Assembly: GCA_029260755.1 (NCBI GenBank) | Contig: JAJDCQ010000105.1 | Location: forward strand, 1 to 64,000 | Source: Planctomycetota bacterium | Lineage (GTDB): Bacteria; Planctomycetota; J058; JAJDCQ01 | Length of the DNA: 64,000 nucleotides | Direction of reading: 5' to 3' | Part shown: in pieces, positions 60,601 through 64,000 of the stretch | How the letters are laid out: the number at the start of each line of letters is the position of its first letter | How positions within the stretch are numbered: position 1 is the first letter of the stretch | Position numbers and translations under genes: made by a program | The notes under the pieces: generated by a model | What the model saw: only the letters and a program-made list of their open reading frames with translations | What the model was told of the DNA's origin: nothing | Databases searched by the model: none

Positions 60601-61594
60601 AGAGCGGCTGCGCGGCGCCGGGCTCGTCGTAGTAGTCGCGGATGCGGTGCTCCCAGGCGAGCCCCTGGAGCGCCGGGCGATCGCCGCCGCTCGAGATCCC
60701 CGCGCGCCAGCGTCGCCCGACGCGCTCGGCGCGCGCGCGGGCGGACTCGCCGAGCCCGGCGTCGAGGGCGAGCTCGCCGACGCGGCCGAGGGCTCGCTCG
60801 GTCGCCTCGACGTGGCCGATCGCGGCCGAGCAGACGGCGAGGCGCGCCCAGAGGACGGCGTTCCGGGCGCGCGCCTCGGCTTCGGTCCCGCCACCACCCT
60901 CGGCGCCTTGGGCCTCGTCTGCGCCGCCGACCGGCTCGAGCAGCTCGATGCAGGCGGCGGCGGCGTCGGCGTAGCGTCCCTCCTCGAAGAGCCACTTCGA
61001 GAGGAGGGCGCGCGCCTCGGGCGCCGCCGTGGCGGCCGGGTAGCGCTCGACGAGCTCCTCGAGCGGCGCGGTCGCGCCGGCCTCGCGAGCCGCGGAGAGC
61101 AGGGCGAGGGCGCGCTGATCGACGAGCAGCCGGTAGGCGACGAGCCCGTCGTCGGGGAGGGCGAGCAGGCGGCGGCGCGCACGCTCGCGGGCGCTCGTCA
61201 GGCTGCCCTCGACCCGCGGGTCCTCGGTCAGGAGCGCGCCGCTCTTCTCGTTCTCGATGATCTCCTGAAAGGCCTTCACGGCGGCGGCCCAGTCGCCCCG
61301 GGTCGCGCGTTCGTCGGCGCGGTTCAGGCGCGTCTGGAACTCCCGATCGAGGTTGACCCAGATCCGCTTCTGCGGGTCGTCGAGCCCCGGGGGGACCGGC
61401 GGGCCGTCGTCGCCGCCGGGACCGGGAAACGGCGGGAGCGGCCCGGGCTGGGGCGGCTGCGGCGGCATCGGGCGCGGCGGGCGGGGCCCGATCTGCGCGC
61501 TCGCCGAGCCGGCGGCGCCGACGCCGCCGACCAGGACGGCAGCGGCGAGCGCGGCTCCGAAGGCCCAGGCGCGTCCGTGGCCGATTCGCATCAT
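57647..61594 (-). CDS. large exported protein: TPR-like region, PQQ-type propeller and HEAT repeats
   Basis: The protein has 1315 residues from ATG 61594 (GAGGA upstream). A signal peptide ends near SASAQIG. A proline-rich stretch and a helical TPR-like region (about 60-290) follow, then a beta-propeller with PQQ-repeat character (about 300-680; AALDLDTGKVLWRTTFVDG, LFAFDAVDGRLLWRTDVE). Residues about 700-1250 form HEAT-like repeats (VRLSALGSLRDVPDDAVLAL, VRAAAVGALVLRLGDAAIPK, IRNEVLNAIIGLRGENIARA). The C-terminus is lysine-rich. It is a likely periplasmic scaffold; no catalytic residues are evident. It is first in an operon with the ADP-ribosylglycohydrolase. Confidence 0.85.
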   Translation of the reverse strand: MMRIGHGRAWAFGAALAAAVLVGGVGAAGSASAQIGPRPPRPMPPQPPQPGPLPPFPGPGGDDGPPVPPGLDDPQKRIWVNLDREFQTRLNRADERATRGDWAAAVKAFQEIIENEKSGALLTEDPRVEGSLTSARERARRRLLALPDDGLVAYRLLVDQRALALLSAAREAGATAPLEELVERYPAATAAPEARALLSKWLFEEGRYADAAAACIELLEPVGGADEAQGAEGGGGTEAEARARNAVLWARLAVCSAAIGHVEATERALGRVGELALDAGLGESARARAERVGRRWRAGISSGGDRPALQGLAWEHRIRDYYDEPGAAQPLYEPISDGQTVWFHDGARAAALDLDTGKVLWRTTFVDGHDYYLRPHARCAAALDRGRFFVLREGRELFAFDAVDGRLLWRTDVEKVRKATGYEFTAHFVDRIAVAAGSLVLGMVSEGADREYSVIALDTEDGAPAWRTFLASEANAPAGPMEIAALAGQIVAVTGNGVVAALAPRGGSVRWLREHAHVPPVTPRRSLVGVGADGIHVLPGDGPEVLVLDPRTGALTGGYGADPEPTPPRSWPVRTTAGGPVLALATPLAFADGGLVVVRPAGLLHVGPDGSRWLAPLPEGASGWLGTGARPSIHDGLLALPTRRGLTVVEVATGEVQSFALPTKASAGDVIAVGGRVVASCGDGLYAIGSSPAAAAPTVEAGEVGPERLAALVDRLAAPGWSSRESAHRTLEAAGRAALDSVRAAATEAGDPEARFRAADLVFEVESHERLIAWKARIDPAWLQGRLGLLERLSHRNPTVRLSALGSLRDVPDDAVLALFRDLLADRDARVAFVAATSLLARGDRSGIAQIRLAVSGPNVDDRLAALRALADHGGDEDVPAIELALADTNGQVRAAAVGALVLRLGDAAIPKLEKVLADDDEQVRLAIVRFVAERKDQEAARDLLVRFIDDDNAEIRNEVLNAIIGLRGENIARAIAQALDDPEPANARRAAQALVNLAKTADGLDIPDDALAKVYEKVDDNTRFHILQIAHKRGRGATSTALLIQMCKDEVDQISYPAWQKLLNQAGPADADGVAELLELEDAEKRLWTTQILRDMKHRRTIPALLKAAADEDDDVRRMAFTALKTLDWPETTAGVIVIAATRTGKVRADANGFLAAMRPDAYLEAMVGLLRHDRAEVRRFSFMGLVGSSNDTFGFDADADPAVREPAVRKFESWWFKRKNPGFDRDVVLRDLVGKNPTKRFKASEVAGKLLGDDAVLAALVDALARERVGWVEAGLIAALRNLSGEDFGWKQGLKKLERAKVKAAWKTWHDSR

Positions 61595-61791
61595 CCGGGC
61601 TCGCTTCCTCTCGGATGCAGCAACCGCTCTCCGGGACTCGCCATCATGCCGCTCCGCGAAGGGCCCCACAAGGGACCCGGCCCCGCGAGGATGGGCAATG
61701 AGTTAGGGATGACGTACCGATGCCCCACCCCCTAGTAGACGCGCCCTCCCCCCGTCCGGGTTCCGCGGGCTTGTGAGGCGAGTGGAGCGAC
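61595..61791. other. 197-bp intergenic region upstream of the PQQ/HEAT gene
   Basis: It contains the ribosome site of the minus-strand PQQ/HEAT gene and presumably its promoter. It includes a less GC-rich patch (GGGCAATGAGTTAGGGATGA) around 61692. No repeat, hairpin or small gene was recognised. Confidence 0.35.
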
Positions 61792-62778
61792 TCAGCCCAG
61801 GAAGAGCAGCCCGACGCCACCAACCGCCCCGAGCGCACCCAGAATCGCCCGGACGCTCGGCCGCTCCCCGTAGAGGACCGCCGCGGTCGGGAGGATCCAG
61901 ATCGGCGTCGTCGCCATCAGGGTCGCCGCGACACCCACCGCCGCGTGCTGCGCGGCGACGAGCGAGAGCCAGACGCCGATGAACGGACCGATGAAGCCGC
62001 CCGCGCTAAGCCACGCGATCGCGCGCGGCTCGCTCCGGGCTCGACGGAGAAGCGCCGGAGCCTTGCCGCGAAGGACGGTCCAGCCCCAGATGGAGACGAT
62101 CGCGAAGACGAGGCGGATCTGCGTCGCCGAGAGCGCGTCGATGCGAGCCTCGCGGGTGATCTCGTCGACCTGCATTCCGAGCTTGGCGAGGACGAAGCCG
62201 AGCGCCTGACCGAGCACGGCGCCGAACGAGCAGAGGATGCCGAGGGCGAACGCCCGGCGCCCGGCGGCGTCATCGGAGCCGTCCGCGGCGGGCGGCGGCG
62301 AGTCGGAATCGGCCGGCGGTGGTCGGCGCTCGCTCGCGACCCAGGCGACGCTCCCCAGGGTGACCGCCATCCCGGCGAGCGAGATGAGGTCGAGCCCCTC
62401 GCCGAGGACGAGCCAGCCGAGAAGCGCCGCGAGGGCGGGCCAGAGCGAGAAGACGAGCGTCGTCAAGCGGGGGCCGATGAACAGCAGCGCCTGAAACATG
62501 CAGGCATCGCCGAAGTAGAAGCCGACGAGGCCCGACGCCGCGAGGATCCAGAACGCCCAGGCCTCGACCTCCCACGGCCAGACGCCCGCGCCGAGCCCGA
62601 CGCCCGCGCCGAGGTCGGTCCGGCTGAGCCCGACCATGAGCGCGAGGAAGACGAGCGCGACGATCATCCGGAGATGGTTGACGGCGACGCTGCCGATGAG
62701 GCGGCCGGCGTTCGTGAAGCAGACGGCGGTGCCGGTCCACGAGAACGCGGTGCCGAGGGCGGCGAGCTCGCCGATCAT
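61792..62778 (-). CDS. EamA/DMT-superfamily transporter
   Basis: The protein has 328 residues with ten predicted membrane helices in two EamA halves. Half one contains GELAALGTAFSWTGTAVCFT and LVGFYFGDACMFQALLFIGP with LVLGEGLDLISLAGMAVTLG. Half two contains GILCSFGAVLGQALGFVLAK and GVWLSLVAAQHAAVGVAATL with ILPTAAVLYGERPS. A hydrophilic Pro/Asp linker joins them. It is a likely exporter of metabolites or amino-acid derivatives; the substrate is unknown. It follows the M28 peptidase gene on the same strand by 15 bp. Confidence 0.88.
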   Translation of the reverse strand: MIGELAALGTAFSWTGTAVCFTNAGRLIGSVAVNHLRMIVALVFLALMVGLSRTDLGAGVGLGAGVWPWEVEAWAFWILAASGLVGFYFGDACMFQALLFIGPRLTTLVFSLWPALAALLGWLVLGEGLDLISLAGMAVTLGSVAWVASERRPPPADSDSPPPAADGSDDAAGRRAFALGILCSFGAVLGQALGFVLAKLGMQVDEITREARIDALSATQIRLVFAIVSIWGWTVLRGKAPALLRRARSEPRAIAWLSAGGFIGPFIGVWLSLVAAQHAAVGVAATLMATTPIWILPTAAVLYGERPSVRAILGALGAVGGVGLLFLG

Positions 62779-62793
62779 GGATCCGCGGCGCGC

Positions 62794-64000
62794 CTAGGCG
62801 CGCGGTCGTCGCGTCGCGAGGGTCGCCGCGAGGAGACCGGCGGCGATCACCGCGACGGTGAGGCACCACTCGAGCTGGCTTCCCCGCGGCACGAAGCCGA
62901 ACGACGCGACCGCGGAGCCGAGCAGGACGGCCTCCGCGATCAGCGGAGCCACGCCGATGTAGGCGGCGACTCGTGCGAGACGGGGCAGGGTCGCCGCGAG
63001 GCAGGCGCCGAGCGCGAGGGGGACGCCGATCGACAGCCCGAGGACGCCGCCGACGAGACCGAGGCCGTAGAGGGCGACCGCGGTGATGGCGAACAGGGCG
63101 CCCGAGACCGGCCGACCGTTCGTGAGGAGACCTCCCGCGGCGATCGCCGCCGACGCCGCGGCCGCGAGACCGATCAGGAGCAGCCCGCCGCGTCCGATCG
63201 TTCGCGAGGCGATCTGGATCCAGCCATCACCGAGAAGGCGCGGGCACCGCTCGTCGGGCATGGCGGCGAGCTCGATGCAGATGCCGACGAGCGCCTGAGC
63301 CGCGTCGTCGAGGCGGGCCGAGTCGACCTTCTGCATCCCGTCGAGGGCGGTGTGGTAGCCGTCGTAGAAGTTGGTGAGGGCCGAGCCGGTCAGCATGACC
63401 GCGGGGATTCCGCCCTCGAGGAACGCGCCCGCGTCGCTGCCGGTCTTGACGCGGAGCAGCCGGATGGTGCCCTGATACCAGTAGCCGACCCGCGGATCGC
63501 CGATCCCGACCGAGACGCCTGCCCGCGCGGCGCCGGCCCGGACGGCGGACGGCAACCAGGCGCCCGGGACGCCCTCGGCATGAAAGGCGAACCCCGATGG
63601 GATCGTGTGCACGACCAGGTCGTCCTTCACCCAGCCGACGAGCTCGACGGCGACCATCGCACGGATCGCGCCGCGCTCCTCGGGGGTGAGGGCGTCGACG
63701 TGCGCGAAGGAGCCGACGCACCCCTCCTCCTCGCCGTCGTAGATCACGAGCTGCACATCGCAGCCGGGCGGCGGTCCGGCGGCGAGGACGCGGCCGGCCT
63801 CGATCATCGCCGCGATGGCGCCGGCATCATCGATCGCGCCCGGGGCGCCGCGGACGACGTCGTAGTGGGCGCCGATCACGACGGTGCGCGTGCGGTCGAG
63901 GCCGGCGACGCGGCCGACGACATTGGCGACCGTGCGGTCCTCGCTTCGCATCTTCTCGATCGTGACGTCGGTGAGCCCGACCTGACGAAACGCGAGGGCG
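62794..64000 (-). CDS. M28-family zinc metallopeptidase with C-terminal membrane helices (N-terminus beyond window)
   Basis: The frame is open to the window edge (ALAFRQVGLTDVTIEKMRSE), so the start lies outside. Zinc-site motifs of M28 aminopeptidases are present: VVIGAHYDVV, GAIDDAGAIAAMIEAGR, LVIYDGEEEGCVGS and YDGYHTALDGMQKVD. After about residue 260 of the visible part come five hydrophobic helices (GGLLLIGLAAAASAAIAAGG, ALFAITAVALYGLGLVGGVL and others). That tethers the peptidase domain to the membrane, an arrangement also seen in FXNA-type M28 proteins. It is likely an exopeptidase acting outside the cytoplasm or in a membrane-bound compartment. Confidence 0.85.
   Translation of the reverse strand, partial: ALAFRQVGLTDVTIEKMRSEDRTVANVVGRVAGLDRTRTVVIGAHYDVVRGAPGAIDDAGAIAAMIEAGRVLAAGPPPGCDVQLVIYDGEEEGCVGSFAHVDALTPEERGAIRAMVAVELVGWVKDDLVVHTIPSGFAFHAEGVPGAWLPSAVRAGAARAGVSVGIGDPRVGYWYQGTIRLLRVKTGSDAGAFLEGGIPAVMLTGSALTNFYDGYHTALDGMQKVDSARLDDAAQALVGICIELAAMPDERCPRLLGDGWIQIASRTIGRGGLLLIGLAAAASAAIAAGGLLTNGRPVSGALFAITAVALYGLGLVGGVLGLSIGVPLALGACLAATLPRLARVAAYIGVAPLIAEAVLLGSAVASFGFVPRGSQLEWCLTVAVIAAGLLAATLATRRPRA

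Overview
The window is very GC-rich, densely coding DNA from a diderm bacterium, most likely a planctomycete (Planctomycetota). That assignment is inferred from seven Hanks-type Ser/Thr kinase genes (eight kinase domains), an ECF sigma factor sitting directly in front of kinase genes, WD40, TPR, LamG, PQQ and HEAT multidomain proteins, and an lpxD gene and outer-membrane barrel that imply an LPS-type outer membrane. High-GC Myxococcota is the main alternative. No rRNA, tRNA, CRISPR array or prophage was found. Many starts are GTG or TTG, and operon partners often overlap by ATGA, GTGA or TGATG.

Layout. 1-4.6 kb: a REP-associated transposase broken by a 2-base insertion in its catalytic motif, a small lipoprotein, and a pair of multihaem c-type cytochromes built from three copies of one dihaem module. 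4.6-12.3 kb: a TVP38/DedA-like membrane protein, a PQQ-type sugar dehydrogenase, kinase 1, and a thioredoxin-fold lipoprotein with an in-frame TGA that is a good selenocysteine candidate. 12.3-16.8 kb: a five-gene nickel/cobalt ECF importer in the order NikK-CbiM-NikL-CbiQ-CbiO, then a YkgJ-type cysteine-cluster protein. 16.9-24.3 kb: kinase 2 with TPRs, an FHA protein, a cytosolic-type gamma-glutamyltransferase and a propeller-like protein. 24.4-37.5 kb: a LamG/dihaem-peroxidase fusion with a C-terminal anchor, kinase 3 (WD40) and kinase 4 (two kinase domains, seven Ig-like repeats and a WD40 propeller).

37.5-45.3 kb: a tandem pair of noncoding hairpin repeats, an orphan Flp-type pilin, and the translationally coupled cassette ECF sigma - kinase 5 - kinase 6. 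45.3-51.1 kb: a DUF72 protein, an osmoprotectant-type ABC importer (ATPase plus binding-protein/permease fusion) and kinase 7. 51.2-56 kb: outer-membrane barrel, WD40-like protein, lpxD and a membrane protein, apparently one operon. 56-64 kb on the minus strand: an operon of a large PQQ-propeller/HEAT protein, an ADP-ribosylglycohydrolase and a membrane protein; then an EamA transporter and an M28 peptidase cut by the window edge.

How it fits together: the dominant theme is Ser/Thr phosphorylation signalling. Membrane-anchored kinases carry varied C-terminal sensor or scaffold domains, an FHA protein could read phosphothreonine, and one kinase pair is welded to a sigma factor. The best candidates for something undescribed are the UGA-containing thioredoxin-like lipoprotein, the sigma-kinase-kinase cassette with its shared N-terminal motif, and the double-kinase/Ig/WD40 receptor.
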